Source: Liolophura sinensis
Lineage: Eukaryota; Mollusca; Polyplacophora; Chitonida; Chitonidae
NCBI RefSeq assembly: GCF_032854445.1
Contig: NC_088307.1
Location: forward strand, 24,439,953-24,503,952
Direction of reading: 5' to 3'
DNA: 64,000 nt
The translations under genes and the position numbers were made by a program. Positions within the stretch are counted from its first letter, which is position 1, and the number at the start of each line of letters is the position of its first letter. Below are positions 1 through 9,002 of this stretch, in pieces. Below the pieces are notes generated by a model, which was given only the letters and a program-made list of their open reading frames with translations, was not told the DNA's origin and made no database searches.

Positions 1-42
1 CGATGACCAATGTAAGTGGATGTATCTGAAGGTTTCCCTTAC

Positions 43-184
43 CTGTCGTGTAACCCTGCGCAGAGCTTTGTCCTTTCAACTCTTCCGTTTCCAGAGTTTT
101 GCCGGACGATGGTCTCGTGTCATCACGAATAACTTTATGTCCCGAAACACTTTGAAAGTCATTGGATTCCGGTGAATCAGACAT
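43..184 (-). CDS. Probable first coding exon of an unrecognised neighbouring gene (partial)
   Basis: Reading the minus strand, an ATG at 184 opens a frame of 47 codons plus one base that begins MSDSPESNDFQSVSGHK and ends at a strong splice donor, ACAG|gtaagg, with the last exon base at 43. An in-frame TAA lies about 13 codons upstream, which supports this ATG as the start if no further 5' coding exon exists. The peptide is hydrophilic and rich in Ser, Thr, Glu and Asp, with no signal peptide, membrane segment or known motif, so I cannot name the gene. The rest must lie left of the window. It is on the same strand as the Lhx3/4 gene, whose stop codon is about 24 kb away, so the two are in tandem. 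The exon call rests on start, open frame and donor together; coding identity is unproven. Confidence 0.55.
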
Positions 185-867
185 GTTTGATGTCGGCGTG
201 CTAGCTTTGAGAGAGGTTGTGACCTTTTAAAAAGACTTTGGGAGAAATGAAAATAGCCGAAAACAAGTGAAACAGGGTATCGTCTTCATTGATCCAAAGT
301 CGCCGTTCATTTGTACATATGCTCGTTCAACAACAGTAATGTAGCTGAATCCGTTGCATCAGTTTGCTCAATCCCTGTCTCTGTAAGATCAGCGGGGGAC
401 TTGGATCGTCTCACGAAATCAAAGACATACGAAGTGTTCCAACAGGCCACTTGGTTCGTCCAAGGTCGATATTTTCTTATTGCTAACTCCCTATTAAGCC
501 ACACTATTGCCGGAAAATGTCAGTTATAGACGCCACATAAGGCCTCTTCTGAGTGGTATTTGATAGGTCGAGACCCGGGCCAAAATATGCGCCAATTAAA
601 TTACACCTCGCATGATGAATCCTAGTGATAAACAAATGCGATTGCACAAGACAAAGGATTTGCTCGCAAGAAATCTCTATTTCCATGAAAAGATGTTACA
701 CAGAGATGAGCTCACCAAAGGAGAAAACCGTTTAACTAGCGGTCTTACTCATGTTCATCCAGTGTTTTTATCGTTTTTATTGTTATTATTATTAAGTTCT
801 GTGTTATGAAAATGATTTCGAAATTCTCTTTTCGCTACATAGACTTCAGAATACGGTAGAAATGTTG
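185..867. other. Upstream flank of the neighbour exon; no gene seen
   Basis: This would hold the 5' UTR and promoter of the minus-strand gene that starts at 184. No TATA box is obvious near the start. Short frames on both strands show no recognisable protein. Confidence 0.4.
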
Positions 868-975
868 TTAATATAAATGAAGGCGTACAGCATAGAGAGC
901 AAGACCAGAGTAGCTATGACTGTGATAGCTGGCAATGGCCACTTGTAAGCGGTGAAATACGGCCTCTTTGTCATT
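868..975 (+). repeat. Family C interspersed repeat, 5' part
   Basis: Contains the blocks GTACAGCATAGAGAG, GTGATAGCTGGCAA and GGTGAAATACGGCCTC, which recur in the same order at 11.1, 12.3, 19.4, 24.7, 57 and 61.9 kb. It runs directly into a family D copy. Confidence 0.65.
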
Positions 976-1009
976 GCATAGTGTTCCGTGTATTTAGGTG
1001 TTATTACTG

Positions 1010-1240
1010 ACATTCGTATTCCAGCCGTCAACCATAATGGACGTTAAGGGCCAATAATCGTAAGACAAATTTCTAAAACAACGTAAGCCACCAAAGTGCT
1101 AATAAAGGCTGTAAGAGAACAAATTATGAATTTATCCGTGGAAACAGACATTGGTACACCAGTCGTCAACCGATAAGGACGTTCCGGGATGCATTCGTTC
1201 AAAGAGAAGTCATCAACAGTTTTCATTGTTGACAGAAAGA
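1010..1240 (-). repeat. Family D interspersed repeat
   Basis: On the minus strand it carries the blocks found at 52.7 and 16.8 kb: GAAAACTGTTGA, then GATTATTGGCC and a GGTATACGAATGTC-like block. Two overlapping partial copies seem to be present, since the TCGTAAGACAAATTTC block occurs once but the CCAGYCGTCAACC block occurs twice. Confidence 0.6.
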
Positions 1241-1645
1241 GGTAAGGAACGTTCAACGCGAAGAAATTAAATCATTGTTCAAATCGTTTAGCATATTAGT
1301 TCATAATAATGGATTTTCGTTTATCAAAATATGTATTTCATTTGCACTTTAATTACAAGTGTTAATTTATCCAACGTTGCGTTCAACATAATAAATATGC
1401 AGGCAATATGACCTATTCTATTCCGGGGAGGTTGTTTGGTGTATTATTATATGTATCTATGTTAGATTCCAGGGTATGTAGATATATGTACTTTTTTGGC
1501 AACACTATAGATATTTTCTGCAATTACCTACATGTCCGTTACACACCTGTCGATATGTATGTAAAGATGTACGTGAATCTCTTTTGTTACCATTACATAC
1601 GTCTTGTTACATACGCCAGATTTCAATGCAATGCTAGACAAAATC
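1241..1645. other. AT-rich intergenic sequence, nothing recognised
   Basis: A 95-codon plus-strand frame at 1408-1695 is Tyr- and Val-rich, as expected of AT-rich DNA, and runs into the satellite. It shows no protein features. Confidence 0.5.
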
Positions 1646-3180
1646 ATTCATACAATACAATGGTAGCCGTAAGTATTCATATAATACAATGGTAGCCATA
1701 ATCATTCATACAAGGGTAGCCATAATCAATCATTCATTACAATGCTAGCCATAACCAATCATACAATACATTGATAGCCGAGATAATTCATACAATACAA
1801 TGGTATCAATAATCTATCCTTCAATACAGTACAATGGTAGCCATGATCACTCATACAATACAATGGTAGCCATAGTCACTCATACAATACAATGGTAGCC
1901 ATAATCACTCATACAATATAATGGTAGCCATAGTCACTCATACAATACAATGGTATCAATAATCTATCCTTCAATACAGTACAATGGTAGCCATAATCAC
2001 TCATACAATACAATGGTAGCCATAGTCACTCATACAATACAATGGTATCAATAATCTATCCTTCAATACAGTACAATGGTAGCCATAATCACTCATACAA
2101 TACAATGGTAGCCATAGTCACTCATACAATACAATGGTAGCCATAGTCATTCATACAATACAATGGTAGCCATGATCATTTACACAATACAATGCTAGCC
2201 ATAATCACTCATACAATACAATGGTATCAATAATCATTCCTTCAATACAATGATAGCCATAATCACTCATACAATACAATGGTATCAATAATCATTCCTT
2301 CAATACAGTACAATGGTAGCCATAATCACTCATACAATACAATGGTAGCCATAATCATTCATACAATACAATGGTAGCCATAGTCATTCATACAATACAA
2401 TGGTATCAATAATCATTCCTTCAATACAATGATAGCCATAATCACTCATACAATACAATGGTATCAATAATCATTCCTTCAATACAGTACAATGGTAGCC
2501 ATGATCACTCATACAATACAATGGTAGCCATAGTCATTCATACAATACAATGGTAGCCATAATCATTCATACAATACAATGGTAGCCATAATCATTCACA
2601 CAATACAATGCTAGCCATAATCACTCATACAATACAATGGTATCAATAATCATTCCTTCAATACAATGATAGCCATAATCACTCATACAATACAATGGTA
2701 TCAATAATCATTCCTTCAATACAGTACAATGGTAGTCATAATCACTCATACAATACAATGGTAGCCATAATCATTCCCACAACACAATGGTAGTCATAAT
2801 CATTCACACAATGCAATGATAGCCATAATCATTCATACAATACAGTCATATCCATAATCATTTATACAATACATTACAAGCCGTAATCAGTCACACATTA
2901 CAATTATAGCCATAATCATTTATACAATACACGCCAAGCCGCGATCACTCATACAATACAATGGTAGCCATAATCATTCATACAATACAATGGTAGCATG
3001 ATCATTCACACAATACAATGGTAACCACAATCACTCATACAATACAATGGTAACCACAATCACTCATACATGTACAATACAATGGTAGCCATAATCATTC
3101 ATACAATACAATGGTAGCCATGATCATTTACACAATATAATGCTAGCCAAAATGATTCATATAATACAATGCTATCAGCT
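1646..3180. repeat. 29-bp satellite array, about 1.5 kb
   Basis: The unit contains CATACAATACAATGGTAGCC followed by ATAATCACT. Its spacing was measured at 29 bp (for example the CCAT at 1870 and at 1899). Between about 1830 and 2730 a diverged unit, GGTATCAATAATC-YATCCTTCAATACAG (about 34 bp), replaces every second or third standard unit, which gives a higher-order repeat of roughly 92 bp. Units decay towards both ends (AGTCAT, TTTATACAA and ACGCCAAGCC variants near 2850-2940). I estimate about 50 units. There are no coding features. Confidence 0.92.
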
Positions 3181-3254
3181 TTAAACTTTCTACAAGTATT
3201 TTAATGGTTGTATTTTAATGTCTTTCAATCTATATATGATGCAAAGTACTCTAG

Positions 3255-3450
3255 GCCTCAAAACAGACATTCGTATACCAGCCGTCAACAAAAATGGATG
3301 TCCTAGGTCAATAATCGTAAGGCCAATTCGCAACACAGCGTTCAATGACAGCCACCAAAGAACTAAGAAGGATATAAAGTACAAAATTAAGACAGATCCA
3401 TACAAAGAGAAGCAGTCAGCAGTTTTCAGTGCTGATGTTTGGAATGAAAC
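3255..3450 (-). repeat. Family D interspersed repeat
   Basis: A near full-length minus-strand copy. Reading the plus strand, the blocks are ACATTCGTATACCAGCCGTC, AATAATCGTAAGGCCAATT, GCCACCAAAGAACTAAGAA and AGTCAGCAGTTTTCAGTG. Open frames on both strands here are repeat sequence and not genes. Confidence 0.75.
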
Positions 3451-3739
3451 AAGGTATGTTCAAAGCAAATGAATGAAATCAGTATCCAAATCGTGTATCA
3501 TACTGTAGTTTATAAGTTACTAAAAATATGTATCTCAGTTCCCCTTTGAATGCAACTGTCCATATATTTAAGATGGCAATCTATTTCAACACGACGAAGA
3601 TACCGCCCCTGTCTCCGGGTTTACCGGGATTAGACACATTTATGATATTCTGGACTCTCCGTCTACACAAGAACCATTGTAAAACTTATGAAACTTAGAG
3701 TGATTGAAATGGTGATATATGTAATAAAATTACACAATA

Positions 3740-4010
3740 AAAATAAGTGTTTCGTTTTTAAACACATTTCTGTTACAGTTTGCAAACGCGTCCTGGCGAT
3801 AATTCCTAAAAAGATGTCTTTATTAAAGTAAACATATAAGATGATTACGCAGTAATGTGGTGGAAATTTTCAATAAACAAATAGCCCAGTAAACATGACG
3901 GTGTATATACATGTATTAAGTGTAAAAAGCCGATAAACATGTAAACGTGCATAATATAAGAAACATGTGACATGGTTACGTAGTAAACATTTGTCATTTA
4001 TTTTGTCCGG
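3740..4010 (+). repeat. Family F AT-rich repeat with many GTAAACA motifs
   Basis: Shares AAACACATTTCTGTT, CAGTAATGTGGTGGA and ACATGTGACATG-type blocks in the same order with 60935-61270. It contains repeated AGTAAACAT or RTAAACA words. No frame is conserved between the copies. Confidence 0.65.
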
Positions 4011-4074
4011 ATATAGAATTTCTATATATGAAGAAATACCTTCTTGCTGCCATTTTACTATTCGATTTCAGTTT

Positions 4075-4375
4075 GAGACCGCCTCTGTGGCCTATTGATT
4101 AGAGCGTCCGCCTCGTAGTCGGGAGACCTCGGGATCAAACCTTGGTCGGATCATCTCAAAGACTTAAAAATTGTACTTGCTGCTGCCTCACTAGGCGCTC
4201 AGCACTGAAAAGCAACGAAACCAGTACTGGTTGGTCAGGTGCCAGTATAAGTCACTGGGTAAAGTGTCATGTCTGGGCGTCGCCTTGCCAGAAGAAGAGA
4301 CAATATATCCACAAAAACGTTATGACTCTTCGTCGTCATATGACTTAAAAATTGCCAAGTACCCCAAGCATGCAT
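4075..4375 (+). mobile_element. tRNA-derived SINE, family B
   Basis: The head is tRNA-like, with an A-box-like stretch TGGCCTATTGATTAGAGCG (from about 4087) and a B-box-like GGGATCAAACC (4131-4141). The body includes CTCACTAGGCGCTCAGCACT and CAGTACTGGTTGGTCAGGTG, followed by a tail CGTCGTCATATGACT and AAGTACCCCAAGCATGCATA. The same tail recurs at about 35193-35270. Head, body and tail together indicate a RNA polymerase III retroelement. No clear target-site duplication was found. Confidence 0.75.
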
Positions 4376-4684
4376 ACATACGCGCTTATTATCACAGGTG
4401 AAAAGAATCCATGGACTAATGTAATAGAGGTACAAGAGTTTTTCACTCAAAAAACAGATATTCCACCACTTTACTCAGGGTACGCTGCATGTGTAGAAGT
4501 TATAACTACAGGTATCAATTGGACGAAAAAAAACTGTACCTTGTCAAACTTTCAGTTGTCATTTTGACCACCGTCGTTTAGGAGATCTGCACATTTACAG
4601 TTGGACTCATCGAATGATTTCGTGATGTTTTGCCCGAACTGTTTACAACAATATGTACATCGATAAACAAAAAAGGAAAACATC

Positions 4685-4780
4685 TCATAGGTTTCTTCCC
4701 ACTATAATGCTTGCCTCCGTCGTATAAATGAAATATTCTCGAGTATCGCCTAAAACACCAGTGAAATAAGTAAATAGGGT
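4685..4780 (+). mobile_element. SINE family A, 3' fragment
   Basis: Only the 3' half is present: GGTTTCTTCCCACTATAATG, CGTCGTATAAATGAAATATTC and a diverged CGCCTAAAACACCAGTGAAA tail. Confidence 0.7.
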
Positions 4781-4952
4781 AGAGGGCTAAGAACACAGTC
4801 TTGTTGAACTTCAAGTTGACATTCAAACTCATCCATAAACTCCATTAGTCTATAAATACATTTTAGTGAGTCAACTAATTTTGTAACCCAAACACCTAAA
4901 CCATACATAAAAGTCCTTTATTGTCTACTCACTCTCAAACCATGAAAGAGCG

Positions 4953-5180
4953 TGCTAACGCAGCGTAATGACCCAGGAGCCTCTCACCAATGCTGTAGCT
5001 GTGAATTCAAGTCCAGCTCATGCTGGCTTCCTCTCCGGCCCTATGTGGAAAGGTTTGGCAGCAACCTGCGGATGGTCGTGGATTTCTCCCGGGATCTGCC
5101 CGGTTTCCTCCCACCATAATGCTGGCCGCCTTCATATAAGTGAAATATTCTGGACTACGGCGAAAAAGACCAATCAAACA
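4953..5180 (+). mobile_element. Full-length SINE family A bounded by an 18-bp target-site duplication
   Basis: The element starts TGCTAACGCAGCGTAATG and has a B-box-like GAATTCAAGTCCAG, then CTCATGCTGGCTTCCTCTC, GCAACCTGCGGATGGTCGTG, the conserved CCCACCATAATGCTGGCCGC and a terminal ACCAATCAAACA. The flanks repeat TCAAACCATGAARGAGCG at 4935-4952 and 5181-5198 (17 of 18 identical). The ends are therefore set by the duplication, at 228 bp. This is the reference copy for the family in this window. Confidence 0.88.
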
Positions 5181-5324
5181 TCAAACCATGAAGGAGCGCT
5201 CCACGTCAAGAATCACAAAACTCACTTCCAAAGCAACATAAAAGTCCAGTTCCACAAGGAATATATGTAGGAAATAATATATAAATTTTAGCACAAAGCT
5301 CGTGACACGTGAGAGAGAAGCAGA

Positions 5325-5585
5325 CATCAGTTTACATCGTCAATGAAAAGTGCCGACTTCTTCTCTTTGCATGCATGCGTTCTGATTTCGTACTTTATGT
5401 ACTTTCTCAAGGGTCATTTTACATGTCCACGTCCTAAATTCTCACTTTATATGCTGTATTAGTTTTGCGGTTTGTGTTTAACGTTTGGGAATGGGCCTAG
5501 TGATTATTAACCCTTAACGTACAGGTTATTTTGGTTGATGACTGGTATACGAATGCCTCTTTTGAGGCATAGACTCTATTATTTA
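5325..5585 (+). repeat. Family D interspersed repeat
   Basis: Blocks TTCTCTTTGCATGCATG, TTTCGTACTTTATGTACTTT, GTGATTATTAACCCTTAACG and GACTGGTATACGAATGCC lie in canonical order. There is a family-atypical insertion around 5415-5460. Confidence 0.7.
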
Positions 5586-6129
5586 TGAATGACAATCGAT
5601 ATTCTAAGTTTGACATCCAATTCAATTTTCACACTCGTAGACTTGAGAATTATCAAGTCAAATACAAAATTAATGTAAAGTTAATGTAACAAACATGTAT
5701 GCCAATAAATATTTCATCTGTTTATGATAAACTTCTTGATTACTCCTAAACTCTCCGCCCAATATTAATTTCATATGCTTTTTGAAAGTAAGGGAGATAA
5801 CTCTAACTTATCACTTCCTTAACGCGGTGTCCTCCCCTACTCCATTCGTTGCTGTGTGTTAGACACCTGCCAATTCATACGCTTTCCAGAAAAATCAATA
5901 CTCGAACCTTCAACCGAAAGCATCTAACACGTATTCTACATCATTGGGTGAAATGTAGTCATCTATGTTTAACTATTTTATTTTTCTTAGTCAATGAAGT
6001 CGGCAAACTTATTGGGATAGAACAAGGTTTTTGGAACTGTAATTGAAAATGAAATAAAATTCCCGTGCGAATATGCTTGATAGTAAAGTATATCTTAGCA
6101 TATGCGTTTAATTTAGTAACTGAACAAGC
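5586..6129. other. AT-rich intergenic sequence, nothing recognised
   Basis: No repeat family, array or credible exon was seen. A 65-codon plus-strand frame at 5849-6046 has no supporting features. Confidence 0.45.
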
Positions 6130-6432
6130 ATGCACCCAGGTTGTTTATTCTGTGCCCACTCCCTCAGTTGTCTGACCCCAGCACCACCATCCCACCCCCC
6201 TCCCCTTTCAACTTACATCACCCCCTCCTTTTTCCATCATGCCGACCAACATCCTGATCTGGAGAAGTTTCCGGCCCTGGGTGTTAATTATCCCAAGTTT
6301 CTAAATGATCTTGTAGATCTGTTTGGCTTTTCCCCACCAGACGCCGCTCTGACTTTCACCGACCCTCCTTATCCACTCTTCTCACCAGATCTCGGATGGC
6401 GAAGAAGCCAAGAAATCCGATTTCGTGAATGA
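6130..6432 (+). CDS. Orphan 100-codon reading frame, possible exon
   Basis: The frame opens at ATG 6130 and stops at 6430-6432. From about residue 38 the peptide has an unusually protein-like composition (HPDLEKFPALGVNYPKFLND, then SPDLGWRRSQEIRF), with few rare codons and a local rise in GC content against AT-rich flanks. The first 35 residues are low-complexity Pro, Ser and His. No domain is recognised, and neither a convincing acceptor nor a donor bounds it. It may equally be a conserved non-coding element: the block continues to about 6620 with CTAATCC- and GATTAATGAG-type words. Low confidence. Confidence 0.2.
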   Translation: MHPGCLFCAHSLSCLTPAPPSHPPPLSTYITPSFFHHADQHPDLEKFPALGVNYPKFLNDLVDLFGFSPPDAALTFTDPPYPLFSPDLGWRRSQEIRFRE

Positions 6433-7065
6433 ATTCTCCCGGCTAAGAGGATTAGCTGTGTCCGTGGCCCGAAGTCGGAATTACACCGGCCGTTTTGTGT
6501 ATTCAGTGAGACGAAGGCCGTAACGGCATCGCGCTCGGACTAGCTCAGGCTAGCTCTTGAATTGATGACCGCCTGAATCGACCATATTGACAGGCAATGA
6601 AGATTAATGAGTAGGCATTGCTGAGTTACACAGTGGCTTCACCCCAGAGTCTTATCAGAAAGTAACACAACCGTCTTGGATTTGACTTTATCGCTACGCC
6701 GAGGAAGCCCAAACCGTATCTCCTTGTTCTTTCTTCTCTCCCATGTACTCTCTCCCTTGTGCATGTATAGAACCTCCAGGATATTGTTTGCATGTTAACT
6801 GCCATAAATCCGGAAATATCGAAGTAACCTAAAGTCCTACGATGACATAGACTGAACCATTTCGTCTGATGGCAGAGCAGACATCTTTACAATCTACCAC
6901 AAACCCAGTAATTGACATTGTACCTCTAAGCTGATTCAAATATCTCCAGAGGCCTAATTACTTCCAAATATAGGAAAGGTATGTTTTATTCTAGTTAATT
7001 CAATATTAATGTCAGTCATTACTTAATTCAGTCTTTATGAGTAATAGCCTCTTCAAAACATATAA
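6433..7065. other. GC-shifted block then AT-rich DNA; possible conserved non-coding element at 6433-6620
   Basis: The first part reads as unique, moderately GC-rich sequence with homeodomain-type words (GATTAATGAG near 6600; CTAATCC on the minus strand near 6450). The rest shows nothing. Confidence 0.3.
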
Positions 7066-7185
7066 CGATGACAACGATTGTGGTAACAGTTGTAACAAGG
7101 ATAACGACGACAACAAGAGTAATGATAACGAATATGATGCCAACAACGACGAAGATGGGAGCATATAGTAAGCAAAGGGTCCAAA
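7066..7185. repeat. Imperfect trinucleotide repeat (AAC/ACG/GAT)
   Basis: A run of imperfect triplets such as AACGACGACAACA and AACAACGACGAAG. A second patch of GATGATGACGACGATG type is at about 7378-7440. The long frames here are low-complexity artefacts. Confidence 0.7.
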
Positions 7186-7616
7186 TTATAGTCCAGGTGA
7201 TCATCCCGTAAAACAACTTTCAACGTCAAATTTCCAAAGACCAGTTTCATTGATAAAATTACCAACACAACCCAATTTTTAAAGGAAGTGTTATCTGAAA
7301 GCTGAATGCATCTAGATACCTGGAAGACTGTTCATCAGGATCATTGGTATTACGCTGATGCAGTAGCTGATGGTAACCATGATGATGACGACGATGTAAC
7401 GGTTGTAGTAACAGTGGCAGTGGTAGTTATGACGATGATAGTGACGCTATTTTTGATGTTTTAATGATCATGATCGAAATACACTGTACGTTTGGTGATT
7501 TTTGCTCCAGGCATGGCGTCTTCAGTTATCTAAGTCAAGAGTCCTTTGTAAGTTTCATCCTGGCTCTGGGTCCTTCGCTCTTTGCGTATTCCACTTTTTT
7601 GCACCTATATGCACCT

Positions 7617-8132
7617 TATCAAGTGTCCACCTTATCAAGTGTCCACCTTATCAAGTGTCCACCACCTTATCAAGTGTCCACCACCTTATCAAGTGTCCAC
7701 CTTATCAAGTGTTCACCACCTTATCAAGTGTCCACCACCTTATCAAGTGTCCACCACCTTACAAAGTGTCAACCTTATCAAGTGTCCACCACCTTACCAA
7801 GTGTCCACCTTATCAAGTGTCCACCACCTTATCAAGTGTCCACCACCTAATCAAGTGTCCACCCTATCAAGTGTCCACCCTATCAAGTGTCCACCCTATC
7901 AAGTGTCCACCTTATCAAGTGTCCACCTTATCAAGTGTCCACCACCTTACCAAGTGTCCACCTTATCAAGTGTCCACCACCTTATCAAGTGTCCACCACC
8001 TAATCAAGTGTCCACCCTATCAAGTGTCCACCCTATCAAGTGTCCACCCTATCAAGTGTCCACCCTATCAAGTGTCCACCTTATCAAGTGTCCACCTTAT
8101 CAAGTGTCCACCACCTTATCAAATGTCCACTA
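7617..8132. repeat. 15/18-bp minisatellite, about 30 units
   Basis: The unit is CACCTTATCAAGTGTC (15-bp spacing), or CACCACCTTATCAAGTGTC (18-bp spacing, one extra CAC). I counted 29 copies of AAGTGT and one AAATGT. A block of about 130 bp is duplicated with an offset of 153 bp (ACCTTAC at 7791 and 7944; CCTAA at 7846 and 7999). Both unit lengths are multiples of three, so all three plus-strand frames stay open through most of the array (128, 233 and 183 codons). These are repeat artefacts and not genes. Confidence 0.95.
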
Positions 8133-8139
8133 ACTCGTT

Positions 8140-8525
8140 TCAACTTTTAAAAAGACATGTCCTGAAAGTTCTCATTCTCCCACTAAGTATACGACACACC
8201 TGAAAACGATCGTGATATTAGCCTCCGTATCACAAGGCACTGCATATGTATATTTCTTGCCAGGTTTCGTGGGATGTTCATACAGTAATTATCAAAATGT
8301 GACAGTGAAATAAAATGTTACCCGCTGTATGTGAGTTTGTGGCATGTTTTTTTTTTATTTGACGTACAGTATTTCACTGACATGATGACAGTGATCGGGT
8401 TTACGGGTAGAGGAAACCGACGAGAGCATGACACAAACCACCGCTGGATGTCTCTTGGTCCCGGACAGGATTTAACCCGTTTGTACCGAGAAACTGCCTT
8501 AGATCCAGTGCCTCTGTTGTAGCTG
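8140..8525. other. Unique intergenic sequence, nothing recognised
   Basis: No gene signal was seen between the minisatellite and the family C copy that follows. Confidence 0.4.
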
Positions 8526-9002
8526 TAATGTGATGACAACACAACATTTTGAGTAATTCTGGACCAGTGACGTCTAATAAAGTGTCACCGTATTTTTTCA
8601 TCTAATTCTACTTAAGCCACTGTGCTAGGGGGCGCTTATGAATTAAACGACACCCTATCTGAGGTACCTTTTACATATGACTATTTGCCAGCTATCACAT
8701 GCACACTGTCGTCGCTGCTCTGGTTTTACTCTCTGCTCTATGGTCTTTTGCCAGCTATCACATGCACACTGTCGTCGCTGCTCTGGTTTTACTCTCTGCT
8801 CTATAGTCTTTTGCCATTATCACATGCACACTGTCGTCGCTGCTCTGGTTTTACTCTCTGCTCTATAGTCTTTTGCCAGCTATCACAAGCACACTGTCGT
8901 CGCTGCTCTGGTTTTACTCTCTGCTCTATGGTCTTTTGCCAGCTATCACATGTACACTGTCGTCGCTGCTCTGGTTTTACTCTCTGCTCTATTGTCTTTT
9001 TT
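8526..9002 (-). repeat. Family C copy with a 63-bp tandem expansion
   Basis: The 3' part of family C lies at 8526-8640 (minus strand): GTCTAATAAAGTG, CTTAAGCCACTGTGCTAG and ACACAACATTTTGAGTAATT. From about 8690 five tandem units begin at about 8692, 8755, 8818, 8878 and 8941, carrying ACACTGTCGTCGCTGCTCTG and GTTTTACTCTCTGCTCTA with a spacer TCTTTTGCCAGCTATCACA. Period is 63 bp, with one 60-bp unit. It is a repeat-derived open frame and not a membrane protein gene. Confidence 0.88.

Noticed and set aside
1646..3180. CRISPR-like regular spacing in the 29-bp array
   Set aside because: There are no unique spacers: the units are contiguous and near-identical, and the genome is eukaryotic.
7502..8203. 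Long open frames (up to 233 codons) through the 15/18-bp array
   Set aside because: All three plus-strand frames are open because the repeat unit is a multiple of three and lacks stops; no start context or splice signals.
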